From the IMG/VR virus record IMGVR_UViG_3300008267_004387, positions 1 through 48,077 of that record: 48,077 nucleotides of DNA; one strand, given 5' to 3'. This document shows positions 42,901 through 48,077 of the stretch, one piece after another. Within the stretch, counting starts at the first letter, position 1. Every line of letters starts with the position of its first letter. The DNA comes from a virus. The notes beneath the pieces are model-generated. The model was not told the origin of the DNA. It saw only the letters and a program-made list of their open reading frames with translations, and did not search any database. The position numbers and the translations under genes are program-made.

Positions 42901-44055
42901 AATTAATTCTTCTGCTTTAAGACAGGCTGCTCCGACAGTTTCATACGCATAGGCAAATGCACGACCTTCTTTTCCCGGAGGCGTTTTAATCTGTGCATCA
43001 TCACCAGCCATTGATACAAACAAGTTTGATTCAGATGCAAAACTTGAATTGTCTACATAATATTTGGTAGCTGCCTGTAGGTCATCTGGACCTGTAGGCG
43101 AACCTGATCCAGCAAGTGTACCTGGGTGATCAAACAATACTAGGGCACCAGTCATAGTATCGCCTTCTCGACGAACAGTACTCTTACGAGGTAATGCTTC
43201 ATTACTGACCCAACTACCTGAAAGTTCTGCATCGTAAAAGAAGTCAGTTATTGTTTCTACGCCACGTGTGACAATTTCCGGATCGTTGACAATAATCCTG
43301 TTTGTACCATCTAGTGCGTCCGGTCTAGTTGGATGCAATGATAATCTATTTTTGTCAACGAATCGTAAGTAATATGTTAATCCATTGAGCAGTCCTGTGG
43401 CAGATGCAATGGTAGCAAAGTACTTGTAAGGAACACCGTTAGATCCTGTGTTAAACCCGTGATTTGGAATAATTGCATAACCCTCAATCCAATTGGTTAT
43501 AGTTTTTGAATATTCAGTTTGATCTAACGGCTCACTTCTTACACGAACTTGACTTCCTATTCCAGGGCCACCGCTGGTTTGTAGATATCGTTGATCGGCA
43601 TATCCTCTAGTAATAACTAGATTATCTGCTGAAATAAATGTATTATGGGTGTTGTTAAAGTCTGCCGCAACATCGTCTGTTGGATCAGGTAAGTTACCAA
43701 TAGTAAAGTTTTTAGCATCCATGTGCCCGCCCAAAGATGGAACTGGGTCTGTAGAAACTTTACCACCAGTGGCGATAATTCTTATTTCGTTGTCGTCTTC
43801 GTTGTCAACTTGAATGCCTTCCCCGCCAACTAGTGCTTTACTTAATAATGATGAAGCATCTGCGTTTGATATAATAACCTGATTAGGTCCGTATACAGGA
43901 GCATCGTCAAGATCAGTAAAGGCAATTCTGTCGCCTTGTCCAAAAATAGCAAATAATTCAGAAAAGTTTTCGTTTACTTTACGGAACGATTCACGGATAC
44001 TATCGCCAGTACCGTCATTGCCTTGTACACCAATATCAATATTTTGTCTTGCCAT
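36925..44055 (-). CDS. Giant virion structural protein
   Basis: A 2376-residue protein, the largest in the window. It starts with the anchor NDGTGDSIRESFRKVNENFSEL. A domain of about 110 residues occurs twice (around 495-590 and 855-950), marked by CARDAGLIVDAIIFDITYGG / CSRDVGLIVDALIYDLTYGG and VDGIDYINL / LDGINYINV. Around 650-800 are PAPGTSTSPWAGMYFYRD and pectin-lyase-like beta-helix features (VRVESGVYYEQFPIRVPTNVSIKGD). Multiple GTD-type Ser/Thr-rich segments follow, and the C-terminal 90 residues (VKLPTAQAGMRIIVRNSGTN) form a compact end domain. AGGGGA precedes the ATG. Similar giant proteins occur in T4-like marine phages and are probably tail-fibre or baseplate-attached appendages. 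Confidence 0.88.
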   Translation of the reverse strand: MARQNIDIGVQGNDGTGDSIRESFRKVNENFSELFAIFGQGDRIAFTDLDDAPVYGPNQVIISNADASSLLSKALVGGEGIQVDNEDDNEIRIIATGGKVSTDPVPSLGGHMDAKNFTIGNLPDPTDDVAADFNNTHNTFISADNLVITRGYADQRYLQTSGGPGIGSQVRVRSEPLDQTEYSKTITNWIEGYAIIPNHGFNTGSNGVPYKYFATIASATGLLNGLTYYLRFVDKNRLSLHPTRPDALDGTNRIIVNDPEIVTRGVETITDFFYDAELSGSWVSNEALPRKSTVRREGDTMTGALVLFDHPGTLAGSGSPTGPDDLQAATKYYVDNSSFASESNLFVSMAGDDAQIKTPPGKEGRAFAYAYETVGAACLKAEELIAASLSEPGPYRQLLTYANVSNFAYIENITTGAGSTRTLSVFSNGGGVDQSKDVANRDLREGSILKGIRSGATARVKTYNGVTGLNDIYVVELLLKETEVTNYTTDYKKSASRLLANKDFIKNEVVTYIKAKYPILGFDEEKCARDAGLIVDAIIFDITYGGNKKSIEAGRSYYLGVSSVLPPGQVSQTVDGIDYINLLAQQIITNTTIPPAPNDIAFGKRGLIPQNTSGDTGEADSAIIIERLVESIKNIVLNGRAGDGTLVEFIDGETLEFGQPVPEAQITVRVESGVYYEQFPIRVPTNVSIKGDEFRRVIIRPAPGTSTSPWAGMYFYRDDTFDGLTRTYTTAADAASSFVAESFEYSGSPAYWKITTADTDGLETGMYVSVIAGTGELAPATQVTRIINSTSFEISDQPLIALSGATVRGLNGSGLAPTGENFGYHYLTDPTGQSGIFSRSIVKTAGNTAAATLLTSNKLQIQSDVISYINTTYPTLVYDETLCSRDVGLIVDALIYDLTYGGVTRTLAAGASYKWSSSGRKAITTQLTETLDGINYINVQAQLILTGEPTAAAIVGDLINGIKKTIQGVNNPPKANKDMDVFLLNDGTILRNITAQGHGGFMCVLDPEGQIQTKSPYFQTATSLSGSVNKKSFRGGMFLDGFCGDLPATVASRISASSITLGGLTVRQPGIPTSFIIEGSRYQINAVSNYNRVAGTCTVTLDESTPWPVNNPTTGLPWVYPYSIIVGTPGNRSMLANDFTQVNDLGYGVVATNNAISELVSVFTYYNWTSYYSVNGGQIRSLNGSSCNGVYGLRAAGGDPREVPDPVALGDNVLQVVKIYKRGSFSARNNAGDKSIYIDNYQYAPFNISEIEIDHTPTKQSLVENTSAAPNNIGITAPGAGYQVDDILTVFGGVLFPSGLATQVRVLSVDGVTGGVTSIELIEPGTYAQHPGYPTSYNASLATTGGSGDGACTISGHYLGPITTYEVSNVELTTSIGVGVDPGPAVTTRTVLKLNLNTASASAGLVSSLVDGQNVIIRSLQNFRFTGVEAVKPVRPSTALEFTSVAEANQVYRTLAYGLTTPTGSPLPTGQAILSFDTSYNYVILQTNPSKLADIDYEDGGPKTMGANVADDKIAVQSISNASTIARMNSGDLLLALDGKLFAIASYTPINGTESAYISLIDKAYGEGSIENTFSPGLFAGLTQTRVQNIRAGIEAGAPAQITVNISTCRATGHDFLDIGSGGFNSTNYPSNILGSPVSTPIQSNEVVEETQGRVFYVSTDQDGIFRVGPFFTVDQGTGTVTFSASIALSNLDGIGFKRGVVAKEFSTDDTMTDNADDSVPVESAVQGYINRRLGFDRNGNPVTSSERLPAGGGFLPTFGSPVLEADLSMGAVVGHRITNLVYNAASSTDASTIGYVDLQVAAKDSFFKLNEVNVMTPVSADIPVFTGAQKSIVSATISGDISATLSSTLTATLDGGVTNFPTVDVGIIDATIASVAGGVVVNEDISTWPTSGHFRIGNEIFQYSGVTLGAKRFDGVTRSKYTTSGSDHAQGATVLSLENSTLDYQLTSGSVEDTDISATADIAQSKLLMQLSATSASAPTGTAAQKQAASGVASFDSSNFEITDGWVGIKAGGVALTEIQNIAANRILGNLTGSPAAPQEVTTGGIVQNGINNLFTSFDPGANVLTRRFNSLKVSSVFSSVSGNSISGSGTISSVPVTSLSGSGYGAIVNVGYSGGAYSGITVTFGGNGYAEGDQLFVDGKLLNGISGGLGVGNDLTFTVAVTGTNIDTTVYFGLTRSSSLGGVNSILRTDYLGNVGTEVNKLGKIYANEFNGGAALTGGTVSNLTGLSMSAGASITEFSTDTALSGNSNTAVPTEAAVKSYVDNNTLSSTGIAKFSTTGNITAAGTNQATATELDANINIVSNVASGTGVKLPTAQAGMRIIVRNSGTNNLSLYPAGAANINDTPDPFTIVAGTSLEFFCANSLNWYTINVTYG

Positions 44056-44074
44056 ATTATTCCCCTATGCGGTC

Positions 44075-44410
44075 TTAATAGTTGTCTGCTACAGAAAAGC
44101 TAGATCCGCACCCGCAGGTAGTTTGTGCATTAGGATTTTGAATCACAAATTGCGCTCCCATCATATCTTCTTTATAGTCTATGGTTGCATCATTTAAGTA
44201 TTGCATACTCATCGAATCAACCAGTACTATAATACCATTTTTTTCTACAGAAAAGTCGTCTTCATTCTGCGCTTCGTCAAAAGTAAAACCATATTGCATA
44301 CCAGAGCACCCGCCCCCTTGCACAAATGCTCTTAATTTAAGATTAGGGTTGTTTTCTTCAGCTAATAGGTCTTTGATTTTGTCAATAGAAGAATCAGTAA
44401 TAGTCAGCAT
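44075..44410 (-). CDS. erpA: A-type iron-sulfur carrier (ErpA/IscA-like)
   Basis: A 111-residue protein of the HesB/IscA/ErpA family, which bind and transfer Fe-S clusters. The three ligand cysteines are C35 (GGGCSGMQY), C99 and C101 (TTCGCGSSF). The length and [11 protein letters not shown] end are typical of ErpA. A GATAAATA box (44427-44434) and SD AAAGGA support the start. A phage copy can help mature Fe-S proteins, for instance the 7Fe ferredoxin in this genome; that pairing is inference. Confidence 0.93.
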   Translation of the reverse strand: MLTITDSSIDKIKDLLAEENNPNLKLRAFVQGGGCSGMQYGFTFDEAQNEDDFSVEKNGIIVLVDSMSMQYLNDATIDYKEDMMGAQFVIQNPNAQTTCGCGSSFSVADNY

Positions 44411-44422
44411 TTCATTTCCTTT

Positions 44423-44466
44423 CGAGTATTTATCCGTAAGTTTTATAACCTTAATGTAAATACTCG
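44423..44466. promoter_or_regulatory. Divergent, mirror-symmetric late promoter region
   Basis: A perfect 10-bp inverted repeat, CGAGTATTTA (44423-44432) and TAAATACTCG (44457-44466), flanks 24 bases. Leftward it reads GGATAAATACTCG (octamer 44427-44434) for erpA; rightward TGTAAATACTCG (octamer 44455-44462) for the zinc-ribbon gene, whose ATG follows directly at 44467. Confidence 0.6.
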
Positions 44467-44754
44467 ATGTATCTTACAGAAGAATTTGTCACTGAAACGC
44501 ACACTAGAATTAGCAAATTAGGTAAAGAGCATACCTATAGCCGCACTCGCCGAGTGGTCGTATTTAGGTGTGATAACTGCCGTGAGGTATTTCGCAGAGA
44601 CAGAGAAGATATCAGTCCCAAACGATTAAGCAACAACTATTTTCATTGTTGCAGTAATTGCGATGCAAGAAGATTTGCACAGCGCAAAGGGGCTGAGCGT
44701 AGAACAATCTGGGATAAGCCAGCTAGTAGTTTAGATGATATTAGTCAATTATAA
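44467..44754 (+). CDS. Small zinc-ribbon protein, conserved in marine phages
   Basis: A 95-residue basic protein with a zinc-ribbon pattern: C35-x-x-C38 ([10 protein letters not shown]) and H60, C61, C62-x-x-C65 ([11 protein letters not shown]). The N-terminal 30 residues ([21 protein letters not shown]) and basic C-terminus are typical of a family in T4-like marine phages. There is no SD and the late-type octamer ends four bases before the ATG, so translation may begin on a leaderless or near-leaderless mRNA. A DNA- or RNA-binding role is plausible. Confidence 0.85.
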   Translation: MYLTEEFVTETHTRISKLGKEHTYSRTRRVVVFRCDNCREVFRRDREDISPKRLSNNYFHCCSNCDARRFAQRKGAERRTIWDKPASSLDDISQL

Positions 44755-44773
44755 ATTGATAATTAAATACAGC

Positions 44774-44781
44774 TATAAATA
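44774..44781 (+). promoter_or_regulatory. T4-type late promoter (TATAAATA)
   Basis: A perfect T4 consensus octamer 21 bases before the ATG at 44803, with AAGGAG between. Confidence 0.75.
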
Positions 44782-44802
44782 GTACACAAGGAGAACAACA
44801 AC

Positions 44803-45153
44803 ATGTTTGATTTTTTACGTAAATTATTTGGATTGCCTACAGAAGCTGATAAAGCAGCGGCAAAAGAACAAGTCGCTAAACCAGAGCAGGCACCATATAA
44901 AGTCGAAGCGCCAGCTCAACCAGCTTGGCATACTGCCCCTGCTGAAGGTTCAAAATTAGCAGAAAATGTTCTTGATGTAAATCACGACGGCAAAGTTAAC
45001 TTTGACGATGTTAAGGCAGCAGTTAAGAAAACTACAACTAGAGCAAAGAAAGCAGCCGATGTTAACGGTGACGGTAAAGTTACCACAGCAGATGCCAAAG
45101 CCGCTGTTAAGAAAGTATCTAACAGAGGCAGAAAGCCAAAAGCTAAAGTTTAA
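44803..45153 (+). CDS. Small protein with two EF-hand/dockerin-type calcium loops
   Basis: A 116-residue protein. Two 12-residue calcium-loop patterns occur: D58-x-N-x-D-G-K-V-N-x-x-D69 and D86-x-N-x-D-G-K-V-T-x-x-D97, each followed by KAAVKK, the dockerin/EF-hand layout with Asp at position 12. The N-terminus MFDFLRKLFGLP is amphipathic and the C-terminus (SNRGRKPKAKV) is strongly basic. AAGGAG and a perfect TATAAATA are upstream, so it is expressed late. Calcium-linked binding to a partner or DNA is inferred; function unknown. Its stop codon overlaps that of uvsE on the other strand. Confidence 0.85.
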   Translation: MFDFLRKLFGLPTEADKAAAKEQVAKPEQAPYKVEAPAQPAWHTAPAEGSKLAENVLDVNHDGKVNFDDVKAAVKKTTTRAKKAADVNGDGKVTTADAKAAVKKVSNRGRKPKAKV

Positions 45154-46163
45154 TTTTTAGACTGTTCGTATAGTGCAAAGCTGGCAAGATTTTTGCCTTT
45201 GCTTTCGCACATAATATCGCAGTTATCCCAAAAGCTCAGAGCCCATTCATTACAGGATTTATTCCAAAAGAAGTTTGAATGCGCTCTGAGCTTTGCTTTT
45301 TTATGACCACTTTCTATTAGCGACTGTAAGGAGGGAACGGTGTCTGTGGCATGGTTAACAACAACGTCTTCCCGTGAAACACTATAATGTATGACAGGGC
45401 GCACACCACGCCAACTATCGCTAATCCTTTTAACACGGTCGTCAGATGCTTCAATATATTCTCCAGTTTTAATCCAATGATGATGTAAGTCTAACACCAA
45501 AGCGAGATCGTCGACGAGTTCAAGGCTGGCATCGATTCCCCAGCTGATTTCGTCGTTCTCGATGGTGATGCAGTTTCTTGCTTCGGGGGTAAGTCTTTTG
45601 AGGGCAGCTTTGATACCGGCTGGACCGGCTCTACCGGCAATGTGGACGTTGATCTTAAAGTCCTGATATCTTTTACCGTACCCCATCCATCTGACCATAT
45701 CCGCATGATATTCAAACTCCTCTATGCTACGACTTACGATATCTGGATTATCGCTAGCAAGGACAGTAAACTGCCCAGGATGAAAACTAACCCGAACACC
45801 CATCTTGCGAGCTGTATCTCCCACTGCTCTGAAATGTCTTTCGGCGTAATCTCTGACGTCGGCAGTCCTCCAAAACCAAGACCAACTCGGCTCAGTATAC
45901 ACAGGAAGGATATCGCTACTGAGTCGTACCATTCGTAAATTTTCATCTAATCCACCTACCCTTTCAACTAGCAAGCGAGTAGACTCAATGTTCTGCTTCA
46001 TAATATCCCAAAGCTTTTCTACGGCTACGTCCTTGCTTTGTCTATTTAACCAAGCAACAGTAGTACTGCCAGTATTATATTTCTTGCATTCGTCTTTGGG
46101 TTTGATACCATTAACTTGATCAGGACGGTCAATCCATTTACAAGCAAAGCCAATTTTTTTCAT
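45150..46163 (-). CDS. uvsE: UV damage endonuclease (UvsE/UVDE)
   Basis: A 337-residue TIM-barrel enzyme that nicks DNA next to UV photoproducts. Signature motifs are present: LRMVRLSSDILP (76-87), FHPGQ (127-131), NVHIAG (172-177), ENDE (202-205) and DLHHHW (225-230), which supply the metal-binding His, Asp and Glu residues. Length fits the family. Its ATG overlaps the cytidylyltransferase stop (ATGA). Repair of light damage is useful to a phage in surface water. It ends convergently with the dockerin-like gene through overlapping stop codons. Confidence 0.94.
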   Translation of the reverse strand: MKKIGFACKWIDRPDQVNGIKPKDECKKYNTGSTTVAWLNRQSKDVAVEKLWDIMKQNIESTRLLVERVGGLDENLRMVRLSSDILPVYTEPSWSWFWRTADVRDYAERHFRAVGDTARKMGVRVSFHPGQFTVLASDNPDIVSRSIEEFEYHADMVRWMGYGKRYQDFKINVHIAGRAGPAGIKAALKRLTPEARNCITIENDEISWGIDASLELVDDLALVLDLHHHWIKTGEYIEASDDRVKRISDSWRGVRPVIHYSVSREDVVVNHATDTVPSLQSLIESGHKKAKLRAHSNFFWNKSCNEWALSFWDNCDIMCESKGKNLASFALYEQSKN

Positions 46164-46567
46164 TTTTTGCTTTCTGCGTCTACTACACGCTGTCTTAATT
46201 CGGTTGTTGAGAAACTGTGTTTACGTTGATTAAAATAATACTCCATAGGAATATCATGTCCAGTAAATTCTTTACCTTGATATTCCTCTCCAAGTATTCT
46301 AACATCTATAGGAAAAGAAAGCAATATGTCACGAAGTTCTTTTTCGGTAGCATACACTATAACTTCATTGACAAACACGCAGGCATTTAACTGCACAAAC
46401 CGTTCAAATACACTTTGTACGGGTTTGTTCTTATGAGGACGATCAATAGTCGGATCTGTTTGCAAGCCAACAATAAGATAGTCACATTGTTCTTTTGCTT
46501 CTTTGAGCATTATAATATGCCCTGCATGAAACAAATCAAATGTTGAGCAAGTAAATCCTGTTCTCAT
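46160..46567 (-). CDS. Glycerol-3-phosphate cytidylyltransferase-like protein
   Basis: A 135-residue protein, the size of TagD. It has GFTCSTFDLFHAGH (HAGH at 14-17), IVGLQTDP, and STTELRQRV near the end, the equivalent of the RTEGISTT motif of cytidylyltransferases. It would join CTP to a small phosphate compound such as glycerol-3-phosphate. The ATG at 46567 is preferred to a GTG one codon upstream because TGATG overlap with the preceding stop is normal here. Substrate not proven. Confidence 0.85.
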   Translation of the reverse strand: MRTGFTCSTFDLFHAGHIIMLKEAKEQCDYLIVGLQTDPTIDRPHKNKPVQSVFERFVQLNACVFVNEVIVYATEKELRDILLSFPIDVRILGEEYQGKEFTGHDIPMEYYFNQRKHSFSTTELRQRVVDAESKK

Positions 46568-46758
46568 CACCAGTGCCTAATAGTGTTAGCAATAATAAAA
46601 AAGCAAGTTACAACATGTATTATAACCCAGAACGTCTTAAAGAACAAGGCAATTCGAGCTTCTCGACGTGTAAGTATAGGAACATCCGGACGATCATCGT
46701 CCGTCTGCCCCATCAAGTGCCCAGTTGCCCGAGCCCAAATTTTTTCTAAACTATTCAT
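46567..46758 (-). CDS. Small single-span membrane protein
   Basis: A 63-residue protein. Residues 1-36 are polar with WARATGHLMGQTDDDRPDVP; residues about 38-60 (ALFFKTFWVIIHVVTCFFIIA) form one membrane span. This family is familiar from T4-like marine phages but has no known function. It overlaps queD by four bases at the start and the cytidylyltransferase by one at the end. Confidence 0.8.
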   Translation of the reverse strand: MNSLEKIWARATGHLMGQTDDDRPDVPILTRREARIALFFKTFWVIIHVVTCFFIIANTIRHW

Positions 46759-47279
46759 CCTTCGTAGCTTGCAGAGTTGCCAGCATGTTCAAATACTTCT
46801 ACTGAACGTAGACGAACACCTTGTCCTGTAGGATATCGTGCTTCGAAGAGTCGTCCGTCTGGATGTATCCAACTAATGCCTGCTTGATATGCGCCTAGAA
46901 TTTCGTTCATTGTTTTGTATGCCAGTTCAGCAAACTTTTCACAGCCAACAGCTTCTACAATACGTAGATTACAAACTCCACCTTCGGATTGTTTGCCCAA
47001 TGCCGCCATCTGTTTAAAAAGTGCCAAGTGGGGATCATCTGACCCTACACACAGAGTATGATCGAATTGCCATTCACTCCATTCTTTGAATGCTTTGAGT
47101 CCACCGAAGTCCATAACCCAGTTACGATCGTCGAGTGTTTCACTTTCAAAGATTAGTTTGATACCAATTGAGTATCCGTGTAGTAGTGAGCAATGGCTGT
47201 GTGTACTACGCCATTGTCTAAAACAGCATGACAGCCCTCTGTCGTTACCGTAAGTTTTTGTTGAAAGATATTTTGCCAT
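46755..47279 (-). CDS. queD: QueD-like 6-carboxytetrahydropterin synthase homologue
   Basis: A 174-residue T-fold protein of the 6-pyruvoyl/6-carboxytetrahydropterin synthase family, the first committed step to 7-deazaguanines such as queuosine. Metal and catalytic residues visible: H27 and H29-C30 (STHSHCSLL) and H34 with G-Y (HGYSIG), where the usual third His of HGH is Tyr36. FDHTLC (H74) and an E in GCEKFAEL (E109) are retained. SD AAAGGAG precedes the start. No other queuosine gene is in the window, so it may make a precursor for host or phage use. The Tyr substitution makes activity less certain. Confidence 0.85.
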   Translation of the reverse strand: MAKYLSTKTYGNDRGLSCCFRQWRSTHSHCSLLHGYSIGIKLIFESETLDDRNWVMDFGGLKAFKEWSEWQFDHTLCVGSDDPHLALFKQMAALGKQSEGGVCNLRIVEAVGCEKFAELAYKTMNEILGAYQAGISWIHPDGRLFEARYPTGQGVRLRSVEVFEHAGNSASYEG

Positions 47280-47371
47280 CTCTAGTCTCCTTTAAAAAGT
47301 AGCAAGTTTGATGACATGCAGAATATTTAAAGAGGGGTGAATGCCATGTAAGTCCTCTATGAATACTTATC
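47280..47371 (-). promoter_or_regulatory. Intergenic region with possible late box before queD
   Basis: A 92-base gap. GATAAGTATTC (minus strand, close to the stop of the upstream gene) and TTTAAATATTC resemble late boxes with one or two mismatches. A loose inverted repeat (AGAGG...CCTCT) is visible around 47330-47362. Nothing else stands out; SD AAAGGAG at the queD end is strong. Confidence 0.3.
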
Positions 47372-48070
47372 TCAAGCAACCTTGAGTAGTATGATTTCTT
47401 CGTTAATGCGTCCGTTCAATTTAGTATCAGTAGCATTAATGTCGTCCAAGAATTTACGCAATGCAATCTTGCCAGCCGCCTTAAACTCTTTGAGTTTTTC
47501 TTCTGGCTTACGCAGAGTCTTGCAGATGCTCTTAAATTCATCAAAGCCGGTAATGCTAGTACCCTTGACTCCCAGAGTGTTAAACTCTGCGGCCACGTAT
47601 TTTCCTAACTTACGACTTTTAGTGTTGTAGATCCAAAGTTCGCCAGCGCCAATAATGTCAACAGGATTAACGCTGACTAATTTCAAAGGCTCGTTAGTTT
47701 TCATGTACTTGAGTTTAGAAATTAGTTTATCTTTAGATACTGCCTTGGTCTTACGTGGAGCACGATTAACTTTAGCTTCTTGAGCAAGCATATCGCAGGC
47801 CATCATAATTTCTTGATAAAATGCAATCAAGATTTTAATTTGCTTTCGGCTACGATGACTGTAACCTTCACGCAACTGTTCGTCACCTTTGCCGCTGGCA
47901 AGTTCTTCTAACTCTGCCAAATCCCTGCTATAGAATCCTTTAATGATTCTTGCGTGAGCGGCCTTGACCTCTTTACCCTTGAGCAAGTTAAGCATTTTAA
48001 ATGCCTTTGGATCAAAGTTTTCAGGATCAGTTTGAAAGCTTTCAATAGCATCTTCAATTTCTTCAGTCAT
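47372..48070 (-). CDS. Conserved phage protein, probably 5'-truncated by window edge
   Basis: A 232-residue fragment or protein. The frame remains open to the window edge beyond the ATG at 48070, and no SD can be seen, so the true start may lie outside. The C-terminal 130 residues (VNRAPRKTKAVSKDKLISKLKY, KLGKYVAAEFNTLGVKGTSITGFDE, KTLRKPEEKLKEF, FLDDINATDTKLNGRINEE) are a strong conserved module in T4-like marine phages. It is basic and helical in the middle. Function unknown; nucleic-acid binding is plausible. Confidence 0.8.
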   Translation of the reverse strand: MTEEIEDAIESFQTDPENFDPKAFKMLNLLKGKEVKAAHARIIKGFYSRDLAELEELASGKGDEQLREGYSHRSRKQIKILIAFYQEIMMACDMLAQEAKVNRAPRKTKAVSKDKLISKLKYMKTNEPLKLVSVNPVDIIGAGELWIYNTKSRKLGKYVAAEFNTLGVKGTSITGFDEFKSICKTLRKPEEKLKEFKAAGKIALRKFLDDINATDTKLNGRINEEIILLKVA

Positions 48071-48077
48071 GCGATAT

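Overview
The window looks like part of the genome of a tailed, T4-related (myovirus-type) bacteriophage of the marine kind, related to the T4-like phages of picocyanobacteria, SAR11 and similar hosts. The evidence is direct. There is a T4 gp44-type sliding-clamp loader, a gp31/GroES-like co-chaperonin of exactly 111 residues, a T4-type dCMP deaminase, PhoH, MazG and UvsE, T4-style late-promoter octamers (mostly GATAAATA, once TATAAATA), and a 26 kb block of repetitive tail-fibre/virion proteins. The DNA is AT-rich, genes are tightly packed with many ATGA or TAATG overlaps, and all genes except three are on the minus strand. The 7Fe ferredoxin and near-consensus sigma70 promoters suggest a proteobacterial host, but this is inference. 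No gap exceeds about 160 bases; I saw no tRNA, integrase, insertion sequence or CRISPR array.

Layout (minus strand reads right to left). 1-4564: conserved marine-phage genes, several starting with short peptides that resemble T4 capsid-targeting sequences, plus a Dps-type mini-ferritin and an HxGH nucleotidyltransferase. 4611-8813: a host-takeover operon of DnaJ, peptide deformylase, ClpA and an unknown gene, driven by a perfect sigma70 promoter and closed by an unusual hairpin with a late promoter in its loop. 8904-13014: two conserved unknown genes followed by a lysis cassette (inner and outer spanin, GH19 endolysin, DUF4337 membrane protein, holin) and a small exported protein. 13176-13895 (+): phoH. 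13914-16317: an early operon (three small genes, clamp loader, 7Fe ferredoxin, dCMP deaminase) driven by a second perfect sigma70 promoter whose -35 box is the loop of the preceding terminator. 16364-18057: MazG, GroES-like protein, a small conserved protein, a truncated DnaE-like protein and another small protein.

18054-44055 is the adhesion/virion block. It holds a 2376-residue giant structural protein, several proteins sharing a short N-terminal anchor, two Mtd-N-type fibres, a Calx-beta/glycine-rich fibre, two tandem subtilisin-like proteases with catalytic triads but different inserted domains (one a cupredoxin-like copper-site domain), a He_PIG-repeat protein, and smaller companions. 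44075-48077: an A-type iron-sulfur carrier, a zinc-ribbon protein and an EF-hand/dockerin-repeat protein on the plus strand, and a minus-strand operon of an unknown gene, a QueD-like enzyme, a small membrane protein, a TagD-like cytidylyltransferase and UvsE.

Taken together, the phage carries its own proteostasis kit (PDF, DnaJ, GroES-like, ClpA with a ClpP-docking loop), an iron and Fe-S kit (Dps, 7Fe ferredoxin, ErpA-like carrier), nucleotide and DNA repair functions, lysis, and a protease-bearing adhesion apparatus. Regulatory signals are unusually compact: terminators double as promoters and two early operons appear to start with leaderless mRNAs.
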